From the NCBI RefSeq assembly GCF_000959725.1, contig NZ_CP009322.1, positions 1,674,001 to 1,738,000 on the forward strand: a stretch of DNA of 64,000 nucleotides. The letters run 5' to 3'. This DNA is from Burkholderia gladioli (GTDB lineage Bacteria > Pseudomonadota > Gammaproteobacteria > Burkholderiales > Burkholderiaceae). Below, one piece after another: positions 7,256 to 17,556 of this stretch; position 1 is the first letter of the stretch, and each line of letters opens with the position of its first letter. Made by a program: the position numbers and the translations under genes. The notes beneath the pieces are model-generated. The model searched no databases. It had not been told where the DNA came from and saw nothing but the letters and a program-made list of their open reading frames with translations.

Positions 7256-8928
7256 GCGTGCGCCGATACGCCGGCCACGCCATGGCGCGACGGCGCGGCC
7301 GGCTCGTGCCGCAGCCGTTTTTCCCGCTGCTGGCGTGCCTGCTGGCGCTGCTGTGGCCGCTCGTCTGCCGGGCGCAGTTGCGCGGCGTCGATGCCACGGG
7401 CGGCCTGCACGGCGTGCCCGGCGAGCCGATCGTGCTGCGTTACGAGGCCAGCGTGGCCGACGCGCAGGGCGCCACGCTGTCGGTGGAGGTGTTTGCCTTC
7501 GACGACACCGGCCGGCCCGCGCCCACCCCGATCGCCACCGTCTATCGAGCGATCGGCGCGGGCCGCACGCAGGCGCTCGCGAGCGTGCCCGTCAGCGTGA
7601 CGCGGCCCGGCTTCTATCGCGCCGATGCCGAGCTGAGCGGGCGCTCGGGCGCGCGGCTCGGCCGGGCCAGCACCAGCTTCGCGATGGCGGCGCCGCGCCC
7701 GGGCGTCGGCCTGCCCGATTTCGGCGTGGTGACGCATTTCGCGCAGGCCCAGGGCGCGCCCTCGGTGCTGCTGCCGCTGGTGCGCCAGGCCGGCTTCTCG
7801 TGGATACGCGACGAACTCTACTGGCAGGAGATCGAGAAGACGCCCGGCCGTTTCCGCTTTCCCCCGGCCTACGACGCCTATCTCAGGCAGGCCGTGCGGC
7901 TCGGCATCTCGCCGCTGGTGGTGCTCGATTACGGCAACGCCGGCGCCTATCCGAAGCTGTTCGGCGCGTCGGCCTTCCCGCAGACGCCCGAGGCGCGCGC
8001 GCTGTTCGTCCGCTATGTGAGCGGCGTGGTGAAGCGCTACGGCGACCTGGTTCATCACTGGGAGCTGTGGAACGAGCCGTCCTTCGAACAGATCGGCTAT
8101 GCCAACTATCTGGCGCTGCTGAAGGCCTCGTACGCGGCCATCAAGGCGCTGAGCCCCGGCGCCACGGTGCTGGCCTGCGGCGGCGGCGGCACCGGCGGCG
8201 GGCCGGGCGGCGACTGCCCGATCGAGCTGATCGAGGCCGGCGGCCTGGAGGCCCAGGACGGCTTCAGCGTGCATCCCTATATGTCGCCCAACACGCCCGA
8301 ATACGGCTATCCGGCGAAGGGCGGCCCGATCGACACGGTTAGCATCCCCACCACCTGGCCGTATCTGCAATCGGTGGCCGCGCGGCATCCGCGCCGCGAC
8401 GGCCGCCCGCTCCAGGTGTGGGTGACCGAGTTCGGCTGGCCGGTGAACCCGAAGGTGCCTGGGCAGGACGAGGCGAGCCAGGCTGGCAACCTGGTGCGCA
8501 GCTATCTGCTGTCGCGGCGCGCCAATGCCGTGCGCGTGCTGTTCTGGTACGACCTGATGGACGACGGCACCGACCCGAACAATATCGAGCACAACTTCGG
8601 GCTGCTGCATCACGACATGTCGCCGAAGCCGGCCTTCCTGGCCGCCGCGGTGCTGAGCGCGACGCTCGGCCAGCGGCCCTGGCACGACGCGCCGGTGGAC
8701 AGCGGCGAGATCAAGGTCTATCGATACGGTAGCGGCGACGACGCGGTGCTGGCGGGCTGGACGGTGGGCACGGCGCCGGGCGTGGCGTCGATCCGGCTAC
8801 GGCCGGGCCGCTATATCCAGCGCGACTGGCAAGGCGTGGAAAGCCCGGTGACGGTCACCAGCCAGCCGTTCGAATGGATACTCGGGCCGCTGCCGCGCTA
8901 TCTGCTCGCCGTGCGGGACACGGGTTGA
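7252..8928 (+). CDS. Exported PslG-like glycoside hydrolase (GH39/GH-A clan)
   Basis: The 558-aa protein starts with a basic region and a hydrophobic stretch ending in CRAQ (about residues 1-42), a signal peptide or anchor. An immunoglobulin-like domain follows (about 45-145), then a TIM barrel. The acid/base Glu275 is seen in WNEPS and the nucleophile Glu393 in TEFGWP. A small beta domain closes the chain. PslG-type enzymes cut their own exopolysaccharide in the periplasm and are needed for normal biosynthesis and chain-length control. The 4-base overlap with the polymerase supports this role here. Substrate unknown. Confidence 0.85.
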   Translation: MSVRRYAGHAMARRRGRLVPQPFFPLLACLLALLWPLVCRAQLRGVDATGGLHGVPGEPIVLRYEASVADAQGATLSVEVFAFDDTGRPAPTPIATVYRAIGAGRTQALASVPVSVTRPGFYRADAELSGRSGARLGRASTSFAMAAPRPGVGLPDFGVVTHFAQAQGAPSVLLPLVRQAGFSWIRDELYWQEIEKTPGRFRFPPAYDAYLRQAVRLGISPLVVLDYGNAGAYPKLFGASAFPQTPEARALFVRYVSGVVKRYGDLVHHWELWNEPSFEQIGYANYLALLKASYAAIKALSPGATVLACGGGGTGGGPGGDCPIELIEAGGLEAQDGFSVHPYMSPNTPEYGYPAKGGPIDTVSIPTTWPYLQSVAARHPRRDGRPLQVWVTEFGWPVNPKVPGQDEASQAGNLVRSYLLSRRANAVRVLFWYDLMDDGTDPNNIEHNFGLLHHDMSPKPAFLAAAVLSATLGQRPWHDAPVDSGEIKVYRYGSGDDAVLAGWTVGTAPGVASIRLRPGRYIQRDWQGVESPVTVTSQPFEWILGPLPRYLLAVRDTG

Positions 8929-8936
8929 GCCGCGCG

Positions 8937-9158
8937 CTAGCGCCGCCGGCCGTCGTCGAACAGGCGGCGCAGCCAACGTGCCGCAGCGCTCGCCGGCCGG
9001 CGTCGCTGCGCATCGGCCGGGCGGCGACGCGCCTCGATCTCCTCGCGCGTCAGCATGCGTTCGGTGCGCGTGTCGGCGCGCCGGGCCGCGATGCACAGCG
9101 CCATGACCACCACGATCGCGACGATTTCCAGTACGGCGATGACGATCATGTAGCGCAT
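8937..9158 (-). CDS. Small single-span membrane protein, unknown function
   Basis: A 73-aa frame with one N-terminal hydrophobic segment (YMIVIAVLEIVAIVVVMALC) followed by a very basic tail containing LTREEIEARRRP. No family is recognised. It fills the gap between the hydrolase and the phosphatase on the opposite strand, and the clear membrane segment plus charged tail favours a real protein over chance. An ATG at 9149 is an alternative start. Confidence 0.5.
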   Translation of the reverse strand: MRYMIVIAVLEIVAIVVVMALCIAARRADTRTERMLTREEIEARRRPADAQRRRPASAAARWLRRLFDDGRRR

Positions 9159-9283
9159 GGCGTCGAGGCAATGAGGTGGCGGAGGCGAGACGAAACCGGG
9201 TGCCGGCGCACCCGCGCCGCCAGTGTGCCACAGCCTGCGCGTGCCGCCGCCACCTTGCCCACCCCACCGAATGGACCCGACCC

Positions 9284-9898
9284 GTGCACTGGCTCAGCTA
9301 TCTGACGAATTTCGGCGACCCCTATCTCACCGTGCCGCTAGCCGCGCTGATCGCGCTGTGGCTGGCGGCGGCCCGCGCGCTGCGCGCCGCCTGCATCTGG
9401 TCGTGCGGCATCGCGCTGAGCGCGGCGCTGGTCGCCGCGAGCCGGATCGCGCATATCGTGTGGGGCGTGGAGCTAGCCGCGCTGCACTTCACCGTGGTCA
9501 GCGGGCATGCGATGCTGGCCGCGGCCGTGTATCCCACCGCGCTCGTGCTCTGCGACAACCGCGGCCGGCGCGAGCATCGGCCGGGGCCCGGCCTGGCCGG
9601 CCTCGCCTTCGCCGCCGTGATCGGCGGCTCGCGCGTGCTGCTCGGCTATCACTCCACGGCCGAGGTGATCAGCGGCCTTCTGTCGGGCGCCTGGGTGGCC
9701 ATGCTGACCTGCGGCCATCTCGCGTTCGCCCGCCCGCGCGGCTTCGCGCTGCCCGATCCCGCGCCCTTCGCGGCCGCCGCGCTGGCCGCCGTCGTCATGT
9801 ATCACGGCAAGGTGGCGCCAGTGTCGGCCTCGATCGATCGCAACGCCGTACAGCTTTTGCAATGGGACAAATCACAAGCCGGTAAAAACGGCGAATGA
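9284..9898 (+). CDS. PAP2-family membrane phosphatase
   Basis: The product (204 aa from the GTG at 9284) has five to six hydrophobic segments and two PAP2 signatures: VVSGHAML (SGH) and GGSRVLLGYHSTAEV (SR-x5-H-x3-E, where Asp is more usual). Such enzymes remove phosphate from undecaprenyl diphosphate or other lipid phosphates on the outer face of the inner membrane, recycling the carrier used for polysaccharide export. The start is uncertain: the frame is open from 9176 but the residues before VHWLSYLTNFGDP are not family-like, and no clear ribosome site precedes 9284. It is the last gene of the first polysaccharide block. Confidence 0.75.
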   Translation: MHWLSYLTNFGDPYLTVPLAALIALWLAAARALRAACIWSCGIALSAALVAASRIAHIVWGVELAALHFTVVSGHAMLAAAVYPTALVLCDNRGRREHRPGPGLAGLAFAAVIGGSRVLLGYHSTAEVISGLLSGAWVAMLTCGHLAFARPRGFALPDPAPFAAAALAAVVMYHGKVAPVSASIDRNAVQLLQWDKSQAGKNGE

Positions 9899-10941
9899 CG
9901 CCGATTCGAAATCGATTGAAAGGCACCTTGGTTTTCTATCTGCTCGAATCAATTCGATTCGCGCCGTCGAGATGCGATCGGGAATAAATTACCGGTTCGA
10001 TTCGAATGCGCCGCGCGTGCATTGTGACGCTTTACAAATATTACAGACGCCTTCCTTTTCAAATGAGCACTGAGGTTTTTTTTGAAAATTCGGATCTCGC
10101 CGGGAATACGATGCAAATCGGATAATTAAAAAAATGCGCAAACGTTTTACGTAATACGAATCTTCTTGAATTTGAATCAAAAATCCCGCGCTCGATGCCG
10201 TCGCGTGTCGAGCGAGCGAGTGTTCGTGACACGCGGCAGCCATCCTGTCGGTTCGCTGCCGAGCGCGAAACGCTTGCCGGACAAGGCGATGCGCCGATCG
10301 AAGCTGGCCGACCACGGCGAGCTGCCGCGATTTGCCGCGCGTTTCTCGAGTAATCGAGGCGATATTCAATAAACTACCAATTAGAAAGTTATAATCGCCT
10401 GCACTCGCGCATCGCATCGACGATACAAGTCGAGACAAATGGAAATACACAGACACGCAAGCCAAGCAAAAAGATTGTATGTTATGTTTTATATTGAAAA
10501 TCAATGGATTCCCGACCGATGTAATTGCTAAATATTCTTACATTGAAAATTGACCGGCATTGATTTCGGCAAACAATAGCCACGGTCGCCGATGGCATGG
10601 CAAGTCAGATTTCTGACTTAGTATAGATCATACCAAAGGCAATCAAAGCGCCACGATCGGCAAGCCGAATTCCGTCGAATCTCGCCGGATTCCTGCCTTG
10701 GTCAGAATCGCATGCGCCACGCCGTCGGCCCCGGTGTCGTCCGGGGCGGGCCGACGGCATTCCGACCAAGGAACGATGCAGCGTCGCGCAGGGTGCCTGG
10801 CACCGCTGCGCACCCTGCATCGATCCATATCGCTCGATGCGCGCGCCACGGCCATGCGCCGCGTGCGGTATCGAACTGAAGCGGTCGGGCCGTGCAATCA
10901 CTGTGATCCCCAGTTCTCCTGATCGAGGCCTGGTCGAACCG
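9899..10941. other. AT-rich non-coding region with clustered TTCGAAT-type inverted repeats
   Basis: About 1 kb without a convincing gene. The first 700 bases are far richer in A+T than any neighbour. At its start lie repeated short palindromic words: GATTCGAAATCGATTG (9903-9918), CGAATC-AATT-CGATTCG (near 9945-9962) and TTCGATTCGAAT (near 9997-10008). They could bind a dimeric regulator, perhaps one that controls the locus. From about 10,600 the base composition returns to that of the chromosome. No RNA gene was recognised. Confidence 0.6.
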
Positions 10942-11167
10942 ATGAATGAAGCGGCGAAGCGTCGTCGACGCTGGACGAAGGAGCGCAAGTGGGCAATCGC
11001 GCGCGAGAGTTTCGATCCGTCACCTCCTTGAAGGCGGTGGCGGAGGGCACGGTGTGAATCCAAGCCAGTTGTCCCGCTGGCGTAGGCTGTATCGGGACAC
11101 GCTGCTGGCGCAGGCACGGACGCAGGCCGACGAGGAAGCCGCGACGAGCGCCGAGCGAACGGAGTAG
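10942..11167 (+). pseudogene. Frameshifted IS66-type orfA (TnpA) relic
   Basis: One frame begins MNEAAKRRRRWTKERKWAIA and breaks near 11,025. A different frame then continues with HGVNPSQLSRWRRLYRDTLLAQ. Joined, the two halves read like the helix-turn-helix of IS66-family TnpA/OrfA proteins (RRRW..E.K..I...S....GVN..QL..WRR.YR). At least one shift separates them, no TnpB or transposase core follows, and no terminal inverted repeats were seen. It is a decayed mobile-element fragment in front of the sigma-54 activator gene. Confidence 0.65.
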
Positions 11168-11305
11168 CAACGAAAGCGTTCAGCAAGCATTCAAAAATGG
11201 ATGTGTCGGCTGCGGACGGGTCATGCCCGGCGGGCCGAACCTCATCATCGGCCTGTATCCCTGCCGCCTGACACACCTCAGGCGCGGTTACTCAACGAGG
11301 GCGAT

Positions 11306-12727
<1,422 letters not shown>

Positions 12728-12765
12728 CGCGGTGGCGCCCGCCAGGCCGAAAGGCCCGAAGGCCG

Positions 12766-12787
12766 CGAGCCCGGAAGCCCGGGCTCG
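12766..12787. terminator. Hairpin between convergent activator and manC genes
   Basis: CGAGCCCGG-aag-CCCGGGCTCG forms a nearly perfect stem-loop between two convergent stop codons (12727 and 12795). There is no long T-run, but its position fits a bidirectional terminator. Confidence 0.65.
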
Positions 12788-12794
12788 CCAACGC

Positions 12795-14297
12795 TCACAC
12801 CAGCCGGCCGTAGTTGTCCTCGAAGCGCACGATATCGTCCTCGCCCAGATAGGTGCCCGACTGCACCTCGATGATCTCCAGCGGCGTCTTGCCGGGGTTC
12901 CCAAGGCGATGCACGGTACCGAGCGGGATATAGGTGGATTCGTTTTCCGACAGCAGGAAGCTGTCCTCGCCGCGTGTGACCTGCGCCGTGCCCTTCACCA
13001 CCACCCAGTGCTCGGCACGGTGATGATGCATCTGCAATGAAAGCTTTTCGCCCGGCTTCACCACGATGCGCTTGACCTGGAAGCGCTCGCCCGAATCGAT
13101 CGAATCGTAATGCCCCCAGGGCCGATGCACCTTGCGATGGTTGTCGGCCTCGGGCCCGCGCTCGGCGCGCAGCCGCGACACCACCGCCTTGATCTGCTGG
13201 GCGTTGTTGCGATCGGCCACCAGGATCGCGTCGGCCGTCTCCACCACCACCATATCGTTGAGCCCCACGCAGGCGATCAGGCGCCCCTGCGAATGCGCGA
13301 AGGTGTTCGCGGTGCCCTCGAACATCACCCGGCCCTGGGCCACGTTGCCGGCCGCATCGCGCGGCAGGATCTCCCAGATCGCATCCCACGAGCCCACGTC
13401 CGACCACGGCGCATCCATCGGCACCACCACGCCGGGAATCTCGGCGCATTCGGCCAGCCGTTCCATCACCGCATAGTCGATCGAGTCGTCGGGACACACG
13501 CTGAATTCCTGCCGGGCCGGGCGCACGAACACCGGATCGTCGGCGCCGTTGCGCAGGGCCGCCCGACATGCCGCGAGGATATCGGGGCGGGTGGTGGCGA
13601 TCGCCGCCAGCCACACCGAGGCGCGCAGCACGAACACGCCGCTGTTCCACAGATACTCGCCCGAATGCACGTATTGCTCGGCCAGTTCGCGGCGCGGCTT
13701 CTCCACGAAGCGGTCGATCGCGAAGGCGCCGTCCTGGCCGAGCGGCGCGCCCATGCGGATATAGCCATAGCCAGGCTCGACGCGGCGCGGCACCACGCCG
13801 ATGGTGGCGATCGCGCCGTTGGCCGCGTGGCGCGCGGCGCGCAGCACCGCGGCCTGGAACGCCGCGATGTCGGGTACCGCGTGGTCTGCCGGCATCACCA
13901 CCATGATCGCGTCGCCCTCGCCTTCGGCACTCACCAGCGCCGCGAAGGTCAGCGCCGGCGCCGTGTTGCGCGCGCACGGCTCCAGCACGATGCGCGCGGG
14001 CTTGCCGCACGCGCCCAGTTGCTCGGCGCTGATGAAGCGATGGTTCTCGCCGCACACCAGCACCAGCTCCTCGGCCAGCGGCCAGGCCTGCTGCATGCCG
14101 TCCAGGCGCCGCGCGGTGGCCATCAGCAGCGAATCGTCACCGAGCAGCCTGAGCAACTGCTTCGGGTAATGCTCGCGCGACAGCGGCCAAAGCCGCGTGC
14201 CCGAGCCGCCGGCCAGGATCACATGGCGGATCGGCAGCTCGGCGGCCTCGGCCGCGCTCGCGGCCTGCGTGGATTCGAATGCGTCGGGTGTGCTCAT
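12795..14297 (-). CDS. manC: Mannose-1-phosphate guanylyltransferase / mannose-6-phosphate isomerase
   Basis: The 500-aa bifunctional enzyme makes mannose-6-phosphate and GDP-mannose. The N-terminal nucleotidyltransferase domain has LAGGSGTRLWPLSREHYPKQ at about residues 29-48. The C-terminal cupin isomerase domain has RPWGHYDS, KPGEKLSLQMHHHRAEHW and the C-terminal EIIEVQSGTYLGEDDI. Length and domain order match the AlgA/ManC/CpsB type. It supplies GDP-mannose, so the polysaccharide made here probably contains mannose or a sugar derived from GDP-mannose. It is transcribed divergently from the double-hydrolase gene at 14703. Confidence 0.95.
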   Translation of the reverse strand: MSTPDAFESTQAASAAEAAELPIRHVILAGGSGTRLWPLSREHYPKQLLRLLGDDSLLMATARRLDGMQQAWPLAEELVLVCGENHRFISAEQLGACGKPARIVLEPCARNTAPALTFAALVSAEGEGDAIMVVMPADHAVPDIAAFQAAVLRAARHAANGAIATIGVVPRRVEPGYGYIRMGAPLGQDGAFAIDRFVEKPRRELAEQYVHSGEYLWNSGVFVLRASVWLAAIATTRPDILAACRAALRNGADDPVFVRPARQEFSVCPDDSIDYAVMERLAECAEIPGVVVPMDAPWSDVGSWDAIWEILPRDAAGNVAQGRVMFEGTANTFAHSQGRLIACVGLNDMVVVETADAILVADRNNAQQIKAVVSRLRAERGPEADNHRKVHRPWGHYDSIDSGERFQVKRIVVKPGEKLSLQMHHHRAEHWVVVKGTAQVTRGEDSFLLSENESTYIPLGTVHRLGNPGKTPLEIIEVQSGTYLGEDDIVRFEDNYGRLV

Positions 14298-14702
14298 CGA
14301 TGGGCTCCAGTCTCACGGGGGATACGCGCCATCCCGGGCGAGGCCCGCAATGCGGGCGCGCGAACGGGTGGGCGCGAACGGGGTGACTCAACGTAAGAGC
14401 ATGGCCGGCGCGGCACCGTTCGGTGCCCAACACTCGCGCCCGCGCGACGCGATTGCGGCCGTTTCGACGGTGCCGCGTGCGTGCCGACAACAGCCCGCCT
14501 CGGCCCGCCGATCAAAGTGTGCAAGCGCACCGAACGCAGGCATGCCCACATTGCATGCTGGATTCAGCCGATGCACCGCGTAACGAAGCATTCGGGCTTG
14601 GGGGCAAGGAGCGCATTCGATCGTGGAGGGGGCACCCCGTGCGAATCGAAGCGCTTCCGTCAGTGGCCAGAGAGATTCATCCATAAGAGACCGCACACCA
14701 AA
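14298..14702. other. Divergent intergenic region between manC and the double hydrolase
   Basis: About 405 bases that must hold both promoters. No convincing gene was seen. I looked for a GG-N10-GC sigma-54 element that would link it to the VpsR-like activator and did not find a clean one with the right spacing. Only a weak purine-rich stretch (AAGAGAC) precedes the ATG at 14703. Confidence 0.5.
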
Positions 14703-16493
14703 ATGGAACCTGTCGTTTTCAACGGACATGCCGGGTGGCTGCACGCTGCCCGCGGCGACTACGGGGTCGTCCTTTGCAATCCCTTCGGCCACGAGGCGAT
14801 GTGGCTGCACCAGGCGATGCGCCAGTTCGCCGACTGCCTGGCCCTGCGCGGCATCTCGGTGCTGCGCTTCGATTATCTGGGCACCGGCGATTCGAGCGAC
14901 ACCGGCGGCTGGGTGCGCCCCGAGGACTGGGTGGCCGAGGTGGTGGAGGCGGTGGGCTGGCTGAAGCGCGCCGCGCAGATCGAGCGCGTGTCGCTGGCCG
15001 GCTTCCGGCTTGGCGCGACCGTGGCCGCGCTGGCCGCGCGGCAGGCCGAGGTGGAATCGATCGCGATGTTCGCGCCGGTGGTGTCGGTACGCCTGTTCCT
15101 GCGCGAAATGAACCTGCTGCACCAGACCTGGAAGCGCAAGGCCGGTATCGACGACGGCGACGAGGTGGCGGCGCACGACGTGCGCGAGATCTTCGGGCAT
15201 CGCTTCAGCGCCGAGGGGCTCGATCGACTCGGCGAGTTCGACCTGTGCCGCGAGCCGCGATCGTCGGCCGCTCGCGTGCTGATCGCGCACAGCGGGCAGC
15301 ACGACGGCAGCCTGGCCCTGGCCGAGCATTTCGCGGCGCAGGGCGTGGCGGTGGAATCGATCGAATTCCCGAATTACCTGCAGGCGCTCTGCCCCGCCTG
15401 GCTGACCGAATCGCCGGTGGCGATGCTGAACCTGGCCGCCGATTGGCTGTCCGCGCAGGCCCGCATCGCGATCGGCACGGCGCCCGGCGCCGACGACGGC
15501 GCCGCGCATCCCGGCATTCCGGTGCCCGGCGCCGTCGAGCGACCGGTGAAGGCCGACGACGGGCGCCTCACCGGCATCCTGTGCGAGCCCGTGGCGCCGC
15601 GCGACGCCGGCAGGCCGGCCCTGCTGATCGCCAATACCGCGGCCACCCATCATGCCGGCGACGGCCGCTTCGGCGTGGAGCTGGCGCGCGAGATGGCCTA
15701 TCACGGCTATGCGTCGCTGCGCGTGGATGCCGACGGGATCGGCGACAGCACCGGCGCCACCGCGCTCAGCGTGCCCGGCCAGCTCACCTACGATTCGATG
15801 GCCTCGGACCTGTCGCGCTGGGTGGATTGGCTGGTGGCGCGCGGCCATCGCCAGGTGGTGATCTTCGGCATCTGCGCGGGGGCCTACACGGCGCTGATGG
15901 CAGCGCGCGACACGCTGGCCGTGCGCGGGCTGGTGCTCGTCAATCCGTCCAGCTTCCTGCTGCCGGAGGGCTGCACCATCCAGCAGGCCGCGCTGCTGCC
16001 GCGCGGCTCGCCGCGCGCCAACCTGCGCTCGATGGTGCGCGCCGACAAATGGAGCAAGGTGCTGCGCGGCGAGCTGAGCCTGGTACCGGTGGCGCGCACG
16101 CTCTGGCGCCACGGCACGGCGCGCGTGCAGCGGGTGGTGGCGATGTGGTCGAACGACATGCTGTGCTCGACCAATGCCAGCCACCAGGTGCAGCGGATGT
16201 TTCGGCGCATCGATACGGCCGGGGTGCGGGTGCGCCTGCTGTTCAGCCCGCAGGATCACGCGCTCGACGAGTTCTATATGCACTTCGGCATCGGCCGCCA
16301 GCGGCTCGAACGCTTTCCGCAGCTGCTGGCGCGGGTGCTGGTGGAGATGGATCACGAGGTGCTGAACCGGCGCGCGCGCGCGCGCGTGATGACCGAATGC
16401 TTCGCGGTTCTTCAGGACGTGCACCTGGCCGCCCAGCAGGAAACGCCCTGTCCCGTCGCTCCGGGGGCCCAAACGGAGTTGACGCTGACCTGA
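14703..16493 (+). CDS. Tandem alpha/beta-hydrolase protein of the exosortase-A-associated type
   Basis: The 596-aa protein has two alpha/beta-hydrolase domains (about 1-255 and 280-575). The first has LRFDYLGTGDSSD and the elbow G100-F-R102-L-G, with Arg where the nucleophilic Ser normally lies. The second has LRVDADGIGDST and the elbow G389-I-C391-A-G, with Cys. This resembles fusion of the two hydrolases found beside exosortase/PEP-CTERM and exopolysaccharide loci (hydr2 and hydr1 types). No exosortase is seen in the window. Domain one is probably not catalytic; domain two could use Cys391. An acyl- or aminoacyl-transfer role in polysaccharide modification is a guess from context. Confidence 0.75.
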   Translation: MEPVVFNGHAGWLHAARGDYGVVLCNPFGHEAMWLHQAMRQFADCLALRGISVLRFDYLGTGDSSDTGGWVRPEDWVAEVVEAVGWLKRAAQIERVSLAGFRLGATVAALAARQAEVESIAMFAPVVSVRLFLREMNLLHQTWKRKAGIDDGDEVAAHDVREIFGHRFSAEGLDRLGEFDLCREPRSSAARVLIAHSGQHDGSLALAEHFAAQGVAVESIEFPNYLQALCPAWLTESPVAMLNLAADWLSAQARIAIGTAPGADDGAAHPGIPVPGAVERPVKADDGRLTGILCEPVAPRDAGRPALLIANTAATHHAGDGRFGVELAREMAYHGYASLRVDADGIGDSTGATALSVPGQLTYDSMASDLSRWVDWLVARGHRQVVIFGICAGAYTALMAARDTLAVRGLVLVNPSSFLLPEGCTIQQAALLPRGSPRANLRSMVRADKWSKVLRGELSLVPVARTLWRHGTARVQRVVAMWSNDMLCSTNASHQVQRMFRRIDTAGVRVRLLFSPQDHALDEFYMHFGIGRQRLERFPQLLARVLVEMDHEVLNRRARARVMTECFAVLQDVHLAAQQETPCPVAPGAQTELTLT

Positions 16494-16539
16494 TTCCACC
16501 CGACCGGCGCCCGGCAACCTCTCGCTCATCCTACGCCAC

Positions 16540-16848
16540 ATGAACAACCCGACGATCCTCCAGTTGCAGCGGCAGCTCGGCCAACTCAATCGGCAGGTAC
16601 AGGAGGCCAAGCTGCGCGAGAAACGCGCCCGGCTCGAACAGATCGCGAACGACGTCAGGGAATTCGACATCAGCGAACTCGAACTGCTGCGCGCCGGTGG
16701 GTTCCTCAAGGCGCGCCGCAAGAAGGTGCGGCCCAAATACTACAACCCGGCCACCGGGCAGACCTGGTCGGGCCGGGGCAAGCGGCCGCGCTGGCTGGTG
16801 GGCCGCGATCTCGACGAGTTTCTGATCCGGGGCGCGACGCGGGCTTGA
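16540..16848 (+). CDS. H-NS-family nucleoid protein
   Basis: This 102-aa protein has an N-terminal coiled-coil oligomerisation part (about 1-55, LQRQLGQLNRQVQEAKLREK) and the C-terminal H-NS DNA-binding domain KYYNPATGQTWSGRGKRPRWL. In beta-proteobacteria such proteins bind AT-rich, often horizontally acquired DNA and silence it. Its place between the polysaccharide locus, which contains an AT-rich gap, and a lower-GC accessory stretch fits that role. It starts 46 bases after the hydrolase stop and may be co-transcribed with it. Confidence 0.9.
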   Translation: MNNPTILQLQRQLGQLNRQVQEAKLREKRARLEQIANDVREFDISELELLRAGGFLKARRKKVRPKYYNPATGQTWSGRGKRPRWLVGRDLDEFLIRGATRA

Positions 16849-16862
16849 TCGCGCGGCCGTGA

Positions 16863-17283
16863 TCAGGGCTCGCCGACGCGCGGCAGGTCGAGCGCGAGGG
16901 TCTGGGCCAGATGCGCGACGAACACGTCCAGCCGAGCGTTGCGCCTGCGCCGCGCCGGATACAGCGCGCGAATCGCCGTCGTTGGCGCGAAACGGGCCGT
17001 CCGGCCGATGCACGAGCGGCGGGCCCTTCGCCTTACTGTAGGTCCACGCATGCACCTCGCCGCCGCCGGTAACACCAGGCAGGCATGGCCGGCCAGCTCC
17101 GCCGGCTGGCGCGGCTCGCCGCGACGGGCCAGATAGGCCTGGCTCGCCATCGTCGCCAGGCGGCTCTCGGCCAGGCCCTGCATCCTCATCGAGGAATCGG
17201 GCAGATCGCCGTGCCGGATCGCGATGCACCAGCCGCCCGGCGCCAGCAGCGCATGCACGCCCGCGAACCCGGCAGCCGTCGTA
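16863..17283 (-). pseudogene. LysR-type regulator relic (effector-binding domain only)
   Basis: One frame holds residues typical of the end of a LysR effector domain: RHGDLPDSSMRMQGLAESRL, ASQAYLARRGEPRQPAELAGH and, at the end, ARLDVFVAHLAQTL. The middle of the domain (about 17,000-17,080) is out of register, and the DNA-binding N-terminus is absent. It is a truncated and frameshifted copy. The remaining space up to 17,556 shows no gene. Confidence 0.7.
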
Positions 17284-17556
17284 TGATCCCGACCAACAGC
17301 GGGCTCTCGGCCGTTGGCCGCTTGCGGCCAGCACCTGACGTTCGGCGAGTAGGGAGTCCTGCCGTTGGAACGGCTGCAGTACTCCGTTATCCGCCGGATG
17401 AGCTACGCGCACAATTCGGCCTTTGCTGAGGCTAATATGTCGACACCGCTACGCTCGGTCACTGTTTCAGACAGATTCCAATGGCCACTATGGCTGCCCG
17501 GAGTTCAGCTGTGTTCTGCTGCGCCATGCCTCGCCCTACAAAACGAAAGGGAAGCG

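Noticed and set aside
14298-14702. A sigma-54 promoter for the double hydrolase
   Set aside because: The best candidate (GG in GCAGGCATGCC with TTGCAT) has 12 bases between GG and GC where 10 are required.
14388-16736. A 782-codon minus-strand frame
   Set aside because: Antisense shadow of the double hydrolase gene with no domain of its own.
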